A stretch of 64,000 nt of DNA, taken from the NCBI GenBank assembly GCA_951802425.1, contig OX637806.1, positions 1,054,001 to 1,118,000 of the forward strand, in the 5' to 3' direction. Below, in pieces: positions 41,576-52,929 of this stretch (position 1 is the stretch's first letter; every line of letters starts with the position of its first letter). The position numbers and the translations under genes were made by a program. This DNA comes from Clavaria fumosa (lineage: Eukaryota > Basidiomycota > Agaricomycetes > Agaricales > Clavariaceae). The notes under the pieces are model-generated. The model worked only from the letters and a program-made list of their open reading frames with translations. It was not told the DNA's origin and made no database searches.

Positions 41576-43375
41576 GCATCAGATTGTGTGAAGGCCAACT
41601 GATTATACCAACCTCCAATAGCTTCGTGCCAGCGGTCGGCATCAGTCAATAACTCGACTTGCCTCTCGACATCACTACCAAGAATGGCACTCAGTGACTG
41701 TCGTAAGCGGGTCTCAAACTGATGATAGAACATAGCCATCCTGGAGATGGGATATAGTCAGGGTGAATGGTAGAGAAATCCAGATGTTTACTGACGTACT
41801 CGCCATTGATAACCACACGGAACCTTTTCTCCCCTCCTTCTGAAAATCCAACCCTCGGCTGTGCATAGCCGTATTGGATAATAGCAGCAGCGATCGCGCA
41901 ACCGCCAAGCTTAGCTGCCCGAGTTGAAACCTGTTCACATGCCCATCGCACAATCTCCGCATCTTGGTCAGATATAGCATCCGATTCGAAGCCAAGAGAG
42001 TCCACAAGAACCTGCTTGACAACTTCAAGTGAGTTTGCCTTCTCGATCAAGGACATGTGCAGCGCGTGAAATCCGCCATGGGCATAAGGCACATTAAGCT
42101 GAGCTGTAGACAAGCCATTGAAGAGTATTGGTGGAGAGTGGTTGACCAAGGACATAATGAGACTTCGTGTGATTTCACCGATATACATCCAAGAAGTCAT
42201 TTTCTCGAATATGTGGAAACCTGGGTCTCCGGATTCTCGGTCAACTTCGTCATCGTAGGGGGTGATCGGCAGGACTGTTCGCTGAATTAGAGAAATCAGC
42301 ATGTTATTTAGTTTGCACGATTGCGAGGACCCACATTATTAAAAGCACCCCATTCTGTGTTGACGACCATTTGACCGCGCTCGTTGGAATTCAATTTTGT
42401 TATTTTGATAATATCTTCCAAATATGCAGCATTTGTTCCAGCTCCAAATATCACCGCTGGGATCATTTCAGTATACTTGAAAAAGTGATAATATTGTTGA
42501 GTTCACCAAGATCGCAACTCCCATATTTATAACATTGGGATAGCCATATTGCAACAGTCTATTAAAACATAAGGATTAAGAAGGCTCTTTTTCGCACCTG
42601 ATAACTTACATCGTTCACCAGTGCGGCGCATCGCACGTGTACTTGTTTGCGGTCGAACGCATCTTGAAGGAGCCTTACAACGTCTTCACCTTCACCATTC
42701 TTTACCTTCAACCCTTTGGCCCAAGCAATAAGTTTTGCCTGGTTCAACGATGTCATTTCTACGGGAAAGGGGAAGACCAGTCCAATGGGCAACGCCTCAT
42801 TGGCATTTCCTGAGAGGTTGTTTTCCTTCAAGAACCCATCGACACAATCGGCCATGAAATCTGCGCACGATTAGAAAATAGATCAGTGTGAAATTCATAA
42901 CCAACCGAACAAATCATGGGCATCTCCACTCGTCAAGTGTTTTGGAATATTGAATAACTTGTGCAGTTGCCTGACCTTCCTCTGACCGTCCAAATTGACC
43001 TCCGAAACTCGACTAAATTGTTTCGACGTGTTACGAATAGCAGTTGAAGAGTCTGCTTGTTTCTTACATCGTAGTCAAATTAAGACCTAGAGTAAGAAAA
43101 GTGCTGTAGACAATTTCAGCGGCGGCATTGCTCGTGAGTCGTGAAGAGTCGTACCCTTTCTCAGTCCCATCAGGGATATGAGTGACGAAGCTCGGCCTGA
43201 ATCATCCCTCGGTATGGCATAAGTACTAGAATACTAGACTTACTTACCCCATGGTCACTTCATGATGCCACTCTCCCAGTCCAACGCGAAAGTCTTCGAC
43301 AATTTGCTCAGTGATTTCAATGAGGCGATTATCGGGCACTTCAAATAGCCTAGTTATCTGGTCCGGTATGCTCAT
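41572..43375 (-). CDS. hexokinase-like protein with degenerate active-site motifs
   Basis: ATG 43373-43375 gives MSIPDQITRLFEVPDNRLIE and a normal hexokinase start. Splicing gives PSFVTHIPDGTEKG, then TFLTLGLNLTTIRVSEV where hexokinases have TFLALDLGGTNLRV. Next come ADCVDGFLKEN, GLVFPFPVE, AALVNDTVAIWLS (catalytic Asp kept, following GT lost), VIFGAGTNAAYLED, VVNTEWGAFNN and KMTSWMYIGEITR. The C-terminus reads VELLTDADRWHEAIGG where the adenosine loop DGSGxGAA is expected. Stop TGA at 41572-41574. Fold and length are kept, so it is likely expressed as a non-catalytic or regulatory hexokinase-like protein. It adjoins the transposon island. Confidence 0.8.
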
Positions 43376-44823
43376 TGCGGGTATGTGGTATATTGGAGAA
43401 AGCAAGCCGTGCCCATCCGTCTAGAATTTCGGGTCAAAAAGAACGCTGGAATGACATAAGAGTATCTGCCTGTTTTAACGGGAGAGACTGTAATAGATGA
43501 GAGGACGAGCATTATGAGATACGAAAAGATGCTTACACCTCAGGTCGAAAAGAACTTTGAGGTGTGCACCACGGATTGCGCCATAAGCCTAAGGCGCAGC
43601 TGACTAAGCGTGGTACAATGTTGTGTGCCTGTCATGTGCTGCGATCCGTGCAAAAGTCTGCCAGTGCGGGAACTAATTCGGTTCGAACTAGACGCTCTCT
43701 CGGTACCGCAAGCCCTACCACGTCTGGCTCAGCAGAGCGCTGGAGCCCTTCACATGTACCTTCTCACTTGAACTGCATGACCTTGACACTAGACTCTGCG
43801 TTTAAGGTCTTACTGCACATAACTCCTTTTATTTGAGTCACGCAGGCCATCAGCAGAAAGTACAGCACGAGAGGTGACGCAGAAATGGCGCCAGAACCGG
43901 CCTGTTGTAGCGCGACTAATTCCTGTCTTTCAGAATGAGGTCGTGCCAAAGAGATGAGAAGGCAAAGACATGAAATTCTTTAACTCATACTCGGGGTATG
44001 CAAGACGAATACGGATACTATGCGCCAGGCGTAGGTGGGCTTCAGGATGCCGCTTGAGAACGACAAGGAATTGGGGACAGCTCACGGAATTATGGTTTTG
44101 CTGACATGTACTCGGTTTGTGGAAGGGCGAGCGTAATGGTGGGATGCCCGGGCGATCAGAAACACGCCAGGCAGCGGCTCATGCGGTAGCGGTGGAGCTG
44201 GCTGAGCTGGCCGAAATCATAGGTGAGACGTGCGGTGGCAGAAAGTGCAGAGCAAGACATGCAGCGGCGCTGGGATGTGCTAGAATCTGCAGCGGATTTG
44301 GCGATGGAGGGCACCGTGCAGGCGCAGGAAGAGGCCGAGGCAGCGTGGTGGGCACAGTTAAGGCTCACAACAGTGTGTACACTCTTTTCATTTTCATCAG
44401 GTTCAAGAGAATATAGGAATGCGCTTGGTGAAAGCGGCGTCCTTGCGAGGTGCCGCGTTCGTTGGTGACTGGTTATACCATTACAAGTACAGTGGTATAT
44501 CCAGCCGTGTTTTGTACGCCGCTGCAAGGCTTGAAGCAAGCATGTTGCTCGTGATGCATGACGATTCACTGATTTTCATAGCGCCTCCTGTATGCAGTAT
44601 ATGTTTGAACCTTGTAAAACGTACACTTGCACCGACAGACAGACGTAACCGATATCCATCTAAGCAATTCAAGAAAGAAATAAGATGATGACTACAGCAA
44701 CAAGTAATATACAGGTACATTCAGCCAAGATCGTCGAGATCGTCAAGTTCGAACAACGGTGTTCTGTATGTGGGAAGAGACCAGCAAAGCAACAAAAAAA
44801 AAGGGCACCTACACGCCTACCAC
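43376..44823. other. intergenic stretch with a possible unplaced exon
   Basis: A plus-strand frame from ATG 44117 ends in an Ala/Glu-rich helix-like text (AVAVELAELAEII) at a good donor (GTGAGACG, 44222). Further on another frame reads EQDMQRRWDVLESAADLAME. They could be exons of one small coiled-coil protein, but I cannot build a model. The rest (43440-44110, 44420-44800) shows no gene. Confidence 0.3.
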
Positions 44824-46434
44824 TCAGCCCCTCGCGTCCGTCCAATTCGTGCTTAGGGCGATGCCGACGCCAACCCCGACACAGAACCCGCTTAATACAC
44901 CCCAGACGATGGGGTTCACGCTGCGCCACGCGCGCCGGCCCAGTCCCCCGACCATCCCGAGGGAAAGCGCGATCAGCGAGGGGAGGTGCAGCGGGTCGAG
45001 CGCGGGCGTCCACGCCGAGTCTGTGCAGCGCAGCGCGCGCGCACGGCGGCTGCTGCGGTGCGCGGGCGCGTCGTCATTTTCGGCAGCGTCGTTATTTTCA
45101 TTTCCGTTGCTGGAGGCTTGAGCCTGGCGTTGTGGTGACGCCTGGGGCCGGCGGCGGCGCAGCGCGGCGGCGACGTCTCGCGAGAGGGTAAGTTCGACCT
45201 CGTGCTCCCACTGCGCCTTGCTCCAGCGGGCCTCACCAGACATATCCAAGCATTCGCCGGCATCGGTTGGTCGCAACAGCTGCGCGTCCGCATCCGCGTC
45301 CGCTTCCAAGACGCGTACAGCGCGCTGCACCTCGCGCCAGCGGAGGAAGCGTTCGACGGCCTCAGTGCGGAGCGCCGCGGCGACCTCGGGCGTGCGGAAG
45401 AGGCCCGCGCGTAGCGCGATGGGCGTGCGCGGGTGGAAGCTGCTTAGAGGGATGCTCCGGGGAGGCGAGAGGGGCGGGGGGAGGCCCGTGGTGCGCGGAG
45501 GCTGGCGGGCCAGCGGGACGAGGACGATCGGCACGAGCGGGGCGAGCGAGGAGAGGAGGGTTTGCTCGAGCGGAGAGGGCGCTATGGTGGTTGTGAACTT
45601 CGCTGTGAAGAAGAAAGGGACGGAATGCATGACATACCGGAGGGGAGGAGAAATATGAGCGCGCTAAAGAGAGGAGAGGAGGGGCTTGCTAGGAGATTAG
45701 TGAGCAACTGGGTTGGGCTGCGCGTGGGATGGAGAACGGGGGAGATCGCAAGGAAGGGAGTGAAGATGAGCGTCTCGATGGATTCGATGATCTTGTGCGG
45801 CTGTCATCGTGGAGGGGTTGTGTTGGCACGATTTGTGAGCCATGGCAAGAGTGACACTCACATCGTCGGTGTGGTCGTAACCAGCGATCTCGTGCACCTC
45901 GACGTTGCGCGCTGGCTCGAACTTTTCCTGCCCGTGCAGATCGCTCTGCTCCACCCAGTCCGTGGATGCCCTGGTCCATCTGCCCCCGCCCTCGACTTCC
46001 ACCCAATCGCCGGTCTCGACGACGTCGTCGTTCTGGTCGAGCAGGAGCTCGCACAGCGCGGTCTTGCCAGATCCACGGGCGCCGACGATCACGATCCTAA
46101 GATCTCCAAGCGTCTGTCCCCAAACGGTGGGATGGCGGAGGACGGCGGGGAGGGTGAGGGAGGGGATGATGAGCTCTCTGGTATGATCTCTGCCCGAGTC
46201 GCCTGAATGCGAGCTGGGATGCGGCGGACTAGCAGGGCCCGAGGAGAAGAAGTACGAGGACGACACAGATGGGAAGGACGACACCGATCCGGAGGGGCTG
46301 TTTGGCGACGAGGCCAGGGCGCTTCGACTTGAACGGGGTGAAGACGACGAAGACGACGAGGTCGATGTCGCGGTGAAGACGTCTTCCGACGACGGCGACC
46401 CATAAGGCTGTCTGACGGTGGATGCGCTGGTCAT
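44824..46434 (-). CDS. P-loop NTPase-like membrane protein, function unknown
   Basis: ATG 46432-46434 opens a Ser-rich region of about 90 residues. Then comes LRIVIVGARGSGKTALCELL, a Walker A motif (GxxxxGKT), followed by NDDVVETGDWVEVEGGGRW and VHEIAGYDHTDD. Introns (GTGAGTGTC to GATGACAG, and GTATGTCATG to TTCACAG) lead to PHKIIESIETLIFTPFLAIS, FTTTIAPSPLEQTLLSSLAP, a long Arg/Ala-rich region, and two C-terminal hydrophobic stretches (LIALSLGMVGGL; IVWGVLSGFCVGVGVGIALS). No clear Walker B or NKxD was seen, so GTPase activity is not established. Probably a tail-anchored fungal-specific protein. Confidence 0.65.
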
Positions 46435-46549
46435 GTCGTACGACCAATACGAGTTATGGCCGAAGCAAAGTCTGTCTCCCAGCAGCTCTGCGCACAGCGC
46501 TCAGTCTTGCCACTCTCGCGTGACCTTCAAACCTTTCAGTCTGGTCACC
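46435..46549. promoter_or_regulatory. upstream flank of the P-loop gene
   Basis: Short GC-normal flank before CpG disappears at about 46550. No TATA element recognised. Confidence 0.3.
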
Positions 46550-47125
46550 ACATCATTCTCCTGGTTAGCTCAGCTCAGAACCTACTACATCAATGCATTT
46601 CTAGAAATAAGTTTACTGAGCCAAAATAATTTATGCTACATCATTATTCAAGTAATTATGTGTCAATTATTGAGGACAGCTCTCAGTGTACTATCATCAG
46701 AATCTGAGCTGGTCTCCTCATCATAATCAATGGTATCCTCAAGCCTGGGCCTGAGCATGGCCTTTTCTAACCTTTGCTGCATCATGCCACATGTGCCAGT
46801 GAGTCAGATAAAGTGTGTGATGTGACATGATAACAGCCACTTTGCAAGAGATGGTCTCTCCCCTCTCTTTAGAAGTGTTTCCTTAGTCCAAATTGCAGTG
46901 GACCATGTAGAGTATTATCACAGTTCAATGTATGATTTTTTTTTTCAAAAATTTATTATGAGACCAAGAATGCAAATTTACAAAAATTATGCAATAAATT
47001 CAATCTCACTTGAGATCCAAGCATTGCAACTGGCAAATCCAATTTTACCTTTATGTACAAGACTATGTAGGCCAAGCTAGTACCATTTTTGAGGTCATGA
47101 GTTTGTTATGAGTGCTGGTTCAGGG
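46550..47125. repeat. CpG-free AT-rich relic island
   Basis: I find no CG dinucleotide between about 46552 and 47124, while both flanks are CpG-normal. No protein relic is recognised. Near 47070-47105 the text ggccaagctagtaccatttttgaggtcatgag faintly recalls the tRNA-like relic at 39112. Confidence 0.5.
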
Positions 47126-48135
47126 GACCGTGTTTAGTCTTGTGATTTACTGTGTGACCGACTCGGGCATCAATATTGCATCAATCCTGACGCTCGCGTC
47201 ATCCATATCTCGATTATCCTCGGCAAGCATGACGAGCCAATATCTTGCTTGCGCTCGGCAGGCAACAAGTAATCAATCAAAACGGTCAATCTACGCAGTT
47301 CATCATCACGCGCAACACACCATGCGGTCAGTTGTTCCAAAATGTAGTAAATTACAGTAATAAAACGAGAAGAAAAAAGAAAGAAAAAAAACGGTTGCGG
47401 TGGTCCGGGTCACGGCGTCAGTGATAGGAGGTAGTTACAGTGGCAGCCCGAATCCCAAAAACCAAAAACGTCTGATGAGTCCACGCAGCAAGAGCGACTC
47501 TGCAAGGAGAGAGTCCCGGGGGAAAAAGGAAAAGTGTACAAGACGTGGCACGGAAGTAAAGAGAGGGACAACGAAGAATGCACAAAGAAAGAGCAACGAA
47601 CGAAAACGATTGGCTTTTCCTTGTTTTTCTTGCTTTTTTAACAAAAAAGATGCGAGCATTGTACGTCCGAGTGCGTGCGTAGATGGACACTAAATTAGAA
47701 CGAGGACGGTACCAGCCCAAAAGGAAGAGTACTGTAGAGGTTACGAAGTGAAGGCGAAACGTGCAGTGGGAGAAGGAAAAAGGGAGTCCGAGAGTCCAAG
47801 TGGTTCCCCATAGTGGTGTGGGTTGTACATCACGTCGCCGTTGCTGCTGCTGCTGGGTCCCTCTAGGTCGCCACTCTGCTGCCCACAGGTCGCTGGTCCA
47901 GACCATCGTTAAGGATACAGGGGCAAGAGAGAACGGATAGACCGCGGCGCGGTGCGCTGCAAGCACATATGGAACGCGCGTGCCCGCAATACGGGGCGGG
48001 GGTCCGTCCGTCCAGTCAATGTAGTAGTCTTCTTCATTCTTCTTTCTTTGTCTTCTTTCATCTTCGTCGTCATCGTCGCTGACGCGTGTCGTCGACATCT
48101 CGCGGTGCACATGTGGACGTGGCGATAGCATTTGG
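47126..48135. other. region without a convincing gene
   Basis: A minus-strand frame of 317 codons (47418-48371) spans it. It is made of repeat-encoded Arg/Gln/Ala text at its start and Phe/Leu-rich text later, without a motif. It may be 3' flank of the gene at 48649. Confidence 0.3.
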
Positions 48136-48139
48136 GTCT

Positions 48140-48300
48140 TGCTGCATTTGCGATCTGCGTTTGCGTCTTGCGATCTGCGTTTGCGTTCTGCGTTTGCGTC
48201 TTGCGTTCTGCGTCTTGCGTTCTGCGTCTTGCGTTCTGCGTCTTGCGTTTGCGTTCTGCGTCTTGCGTTTGCGTTTTGCGTTCTGCGTTGCATGTAGGCG
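48140..48300. repeat. 14-bp tandem repeat (cttgcgttctgcgt)n
   Basis: Units cttgcgttctgcgt and shortened forms ttgcgt and tctgcgt repeat for about 150 bp, with an ordered higher pattern. CpG-rich, unlike the transposon island. Confidence 0.85.
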
Positions 48301-48648
48301 TTTGGTGCGCATATATGCGCTCGCGTTATGCGTTTGCGTGCATGTGACGTGGGCGTGGCGAGGATGTGCATGGCTGGCGGTGAAGGGCGACGTAGAGCAG
48401 GGGGGGGAGTGGTGACGAGAGGGAGAGCGAAAGGGCGAAAGGGCGAAACAATAAAGATACAGAGACATTCAAAGGCCCAAAATAGTTGCTAGGAGTTGAA
48501 ATAGCAAGATCTCTCTAGTGAAAGCTCAGCGGGGGAGGCGGGGTGGGAGTTGTGCGGAAAGTGCGGGGTCTATCGAAGGTGGCAAAGTGAAGAGTGACGA
48601 AGTGACAAGCGGCCTATTAGAGAGAAAAAAAGGGCGAGGTGTTTGTGC

Positions 48649-49576
48649 CTAGACCATCGACTGCAGACGCTGCTGTGGCGGTAGCGGGGCGCGGCGCTGC
48701 TGGGGGCGCACCGTTGGCGGTTTGCGCTGCATCTGTGGGTGGGGGCCGTTAGGGGGAAGAATAAAGCGAGTGGAGCGGTGTGGAGCGAAAAACGCACCTG
48801 CCGCGAGATGATGATCTTCGCCATCGACACCGGTACGTCCGACTCGTACAGCGCAGGTGCTATATAAATATCACACGTTCCAATCGCAATGAGCAAACCC
48901 ACCCCTAACGCGGAGCACAACATGAAAAAAAAAAAAAAAAAGCCGACTCACGCGGACGTTCCCAGCCCACTTTCGCCGACGCCGACTGGCGCGGGCCCCA
49001 GCTCTGGCTGCCGCCGTTGCCGTTGCTGCTCCCGTGCCCGTGCCCGTTCATCTGTGCGGTGAGCATGGCCTGTCTCGATGCGCCGAGTCCGCGCCCGCCG
49101 CCCGAACGCACCATGGATGCGGCCATGGCGGCGCGCATATGCTGCGTAGCGTCGGTGAGGGAGAGCGAAACGGGGAGAGCGAGGGTGTCCCAGTGCAGCT
49201 TTGGGTGCCAGGACGGGGGCCAAGCCCAGGAGGTCCAGGTGGGATGCCAGGATGGGGGCCAGCTCGGGAGCCGGAGGAGACGCCTTGGTGTTGCTGGGCC
49301 GGACGGCATGCTTGGCGGTAGTGTCGACGAGGGGTGTTTTTCGCTGGGTTTCGTATCTGCTGCTGCTGTCGTCGTCACCGATACGGTGGACGACACTACT
49401 GATAAAGGCTTGGACGACCCCAAGAGCTTGGGGAGGCGCGAGAGAAAGCACCAGGCGAAGACGCCACCGAGAGCGAGGAAGAAACAGCAGAGGAAGGGAA
49501 GTACGAGCGGCGGAGATACGACGGCTTTAGCGTTGATGGAGTTGTACCCGCGGAGGTGCAGGGAGAAGGCGCTCAT
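48649..49576 (-). CDS. single-TM fungal protein, unknown function
   Basis: ATG 49574-49576 gives MSAFSLHLRGYNSINAKAVV, then one membrane segment (LVLPFLCCFFLALGGVFAWC). A Ser/Thr and Trp/Pro-rich region follows, then LPVSLSLTDATQHMRAAMAA, SMVRSGGG and a Gly/Asn/Ser linker. An intron (GTGAGTCGG to TATATAG), containing a 17-base T run on this strand, rebuilds WERPPPALYESDVPVSMAKI. The last exon encodes MQRKPPTVRPQQRRAPLPPQ and QRLQSMV, stop TAG at 48649-48651. The YES-VPVSMAK motif seems conserved in basidiomycete hypothetical proteins, but I cannot name the family. Confidence 0.55.
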
Positions 49577-50308
49577 TGTTTGGACGTTGTGAGTGTGCAG
49601 GTCGACTGCTAAATTGTAGCGGTGATGGTGATGGGGAGAGGGAGAAAGAGAGGGGGAGGGGAAGGGGGAGAGAGAAGAGGGGGAGAAGTGCTGAAAGGTG
49701 GAGCGGTGAGAGAGAGAGAAAAGTGGTGTGTTGTGTGTGTGTGAGGTGTGTTAGATGCGGTGAGAGTGTATTTGGTGTTGTTGTGTGCGGTCGGTAAGGA
49801 GTGATGTGGCTGTGTAGCAATTTTATAGAGTGAGTGAGAGAAGTGTGTGTTACCGTATGGGTGTTGCTACGGTCCATTGTAAAGGGATACACGGGTAATT
49901 CGGTCTCTCTCATCACCCGTACTTCACTACAACCATTTGCTAGTTAGCCAGTTAACGTAGATACCCTTGCAAGTACCACCAACGGAAGTATTGATGAGTG
50001 ATCTTAATCAACAAGAACCGACTCAAAGGCGTGTATCAGGGGCAATTGTATTGGGCGGGGTAAGATCACGTAACACACACTTACACCAAAGCGCTTAGTC
50101 TCTGTCACAGCGAAAGAAAAAAAAAAGGTGTTTCATTCTTGTGGGAGAGGGGAAAGGAGGAGAAACACGAACCGTGTGCAATCTCAGCCAGAAAGAAGAC
50201 AGAAAGAAAAAAAAAGGAAAGGAAAATGCAGGAGGAAGATAAAAAGAAAACGAAGCAAACGAAACAGAACAAAGAAAAATGACGAGACGAAAAACAAAGG
50301 CAGGACAA
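49577..50308. other. flank with GA- and GT-rich simple sequence
   Basis: 49620-49740 is purine-rich (gggagagggagaaagagagg) and 49725-49800 is GT-rich (gtgttgtgtgtgtgtgagg). They lie in the upstream region of the gene at 48649-49576. 50110-50290 is A-rich 3' flank of the hexokinase gene. No gene seen. Confidence 0.5.
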
Positions 50309-52710
50309 CTACAAATCAGGATACCGCTTCGCTTCTTTTCTCGCCGATGTCATGGCTTCATTCATCACAAAATGCGTATCAGGGCAGTTGGAAAAGAAAT
50401 AAAGAAAACAACGCACCCGCGATGATCGCGCTCCCGACGCCGCTCCCGTCCTCTGCGTGGTGGAGCATAATATTTCTGGGAGCACATTCAGACTACAAGG
50501 AGGATGTGTGAAGTAAGGACACCCACCGCGCCTTGTCACCAAAGATGTCCTGCAACCCTTCATGTATCCTATCCGCAAAGCCCGGATATTTCTAAACCCC
50601 CCCCCAAAAATCAAAAAAAAAAAAAGATAATAAATCAGCCACACACAAAAGCCAGTGTCTAAAAAAAGACCCTGACGTTATACAATGACCCGTCGGCGCC
50701 AACACGGCAGCCGCCCTCTAGATAGCCTTTACGCGCAACGATCGCCGCAATGCCGCAGGCGCTCAGCCGCGCGGCGCGGCGCCCAATCAGCTTCGCTAGC
50801 GCCCGGAAGAACTGCCGCTCCGCAAGCGTCGTCTCCAGCGCGAAGAAGTAGTTGAAGATCCCGATAATCAGAAGCAGTTCGTCCGTCGGGTCGCTGTGTG
50901 TCATCAGAACCATTCCGACATGAGAAGAGAGCTTTTAAAGTAGGAGACCACACCTCTCCATGAGAGACAAGAATGCTGTGTCGAACGAGAACGGGTTCTC
51001 GAGCTTGTACGTGTTCTGCCCCAGGAAGAGCACCCCCTCGTCGATCAACTCGCAAATCACGAGCCTGAGGATCTCCCCAAGGTACCTGCCAGAAACGAGT
51101 TTCTGCAGCGAACATATGATTGAGAGAGGTGTTGGACTAAAAGCGTGAGGCGCACCTCGAAGGCCTGCTCGCCCGGCTTGTTTGACGTCTCGTCCACGAT
51201 CACGTCATATTTCGTCTGCGGGAGGTGTTCGTGCTCGAACGAGTCGAACGCGCCCTACCCTCACATATCAAACCAGCGCCAACGACCAAACAAACAAAAA
51301 AAAAGAAACCCACCCATTCGCAGTTAATGACCATACTCTCCTCCGGGCTGATCCCGAGCGAGGCGATCTTCTCGATCTCGCCGACGCGCTCCATGTACGC
51401 CGCGTTGCACCCCGTTCCGAACACGACCGCGATCTTCGTCGCCGGGTCCAAGTAATGCGACGCGATCAGCGTGCCCGTCGTGTCGTTGATCAGCGCGGTG
51501 AGTCGCACGGGCAGGTTCTGCCGCGACAAGACGATGAATGGTGGGATAAAAAGCGACAGCGAGCGGGACGCACATATTTGGCGAGCGACTTGCGCAGCAT
51601 CTCGGCCACGTCGCGCCCCTCTGTGTTGGGCGCGCCGAACCCTTTTGTCCAGCGTATTAGTGCACCGTGGTCGATCCGTTCCTGTCTGGAGAGAGGGGGT
51701 GGAAGTAGAAGCGGGACGACGGGTGAGAAAGAAGGTCTTGCATGTCCGATACTCACGTGCAAGGATAAGAGAACTGTGTCATCAAAGTTGAGGGTGAATC
51801 CATCAATCACCACACGAGACCAAAACCAGAAACAGAGAGGAGGAGCGTGAGACGCACCGTGAACCCAAGTGGCAGATAGTCCTGGCCAGAGCGCGAGACG
51901 AGCCCGTGCTCGCCGAGGTTCGAGTCGATGAACACCTTGAGACACTCGGCGCAGAAGTCGAACAGCTTCTGGCCATCGTCGTGCTTTTGCTCCTCCGTGA
52001 GGCGGTACTTGGACTGCGTGATTTCGAACTTGCCCGCGCCCTGCAGCGTCACGAGACATACGCGCAGGTTGGTCCCACCTGTGTGGGGGGGGGGGGGGGG
52101 AATTGGGCGTTAGTTTGGCAAGCGCGAAGAGGGGGGCTGGTGTAGGGGGTTGGCGTTAAGCCAGGGCCGCACCGAGATCGATGGCGAGGAAATCGCCTGT
52201 TTCATTGCCCGTGGGCCAGCCGAAGACGAAGGTGGGTATCATCGGCTGGTAGCATAATCGATTCAGCAGTGTATTGGGGGAGGGTTCGTTCCGGCGGGGG
52301 ATGATCAACTGGGCATGTTTACGCACCACGATCTGGTCTGGCTTCTGCAGACCCAATTCAAGGGAATCCTTGAATGCCTCCACGATTATTCGCATCCGCT
52401 GAGGCGTCAGCGTGAAGCTAGAAGATGTGAAAGGGGTGGGGTCGTATCGTTCAGGCCCCCAAAGGCCGGAGGAGCGCACGGCGCACGCACAGATTCTCGT
52501 ACTTCCGCAGATGGTCCGCCATTGTCCTTATCAGAGCGCACACGGGGTCGGTCTCGCGGGCCTAGCGGAAAAGGGGGGGGGGGGGACGCGCGGGGCGGGG
52601 GGCATGACGCACCTCTTGGTTGCGTGCGGGAGTTCCGGCTCATCGGACGTCCTGGTGTGGATGGCGAGGGTCTGCCCGGTGGGCAGGCTTTCTCGACGAG
52701 ACGTAGGCAT
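50309..52710 (-). CDS. hexokinase
   Basis: ATP-dependent glucose kinase of the cytosol. ATG 52708-52710 opens a short unique leader (MPTSRRESLPTGQ). After an intron come MADHLRKYENL-type text and LTPQRMRIIVEAFKDSLELG, then IPTFVFGWPTGNETGDFLAI. The phosphate-1 motif DLGGTNLRVC is divided by an intron exactly in GG. Further on are ALINDTTGTLIASHY (catalytic Asp), VVFGTGCNAAYMERV, EWGAFDSFEHEHLPQTKYD, CGIAAIVARKGY and the adenosine loop HAEDGSGVGSAIIAAMTSAR. It ends KEAKRYPDL, TAG at 50309-50311. All active-site motifs are intact, in contrast to the paralogue at 41572-43375. About ten introns, one with a 16-base C run before its AG. Confidence 0.9.
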
Positions 52711-52929
52711 GGCGGAGACGACGAGGAAGGGGGGGGGAAGGGGGAAGGGATGGAAGGGGGGGCAGAGCAGATGGTGATTTGGGTTGTGTGCAAACAGGAA
52801 ATATTTATTATTCAAAGGCGACGGTTTTTTTTCTTTTTTGCCTCTGTGCTCTGCTCAGCTGACCCACAAGGCAAACGGTGAGACCGCCACAACAGCAGGG
52901 CGTCGTTCGTCGACACCTCGTTCACCGCG
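52711..52929. promoter_or_regulatory. divergent promoter region, hexokinase / uL14m
   Basis: 219 bp between two opposite start codons. An AT patch (aaatatttattattc, 52800-52815) may act as the hexokinase TATA element on the minus strand. Confidence 0.4.

Noticed and set aside
47418..48371. 317-codon minus-strand ORF
   Set aside because: Its start is encoded by the 14-bp repeat, and the rest has no motif and no splice partners.
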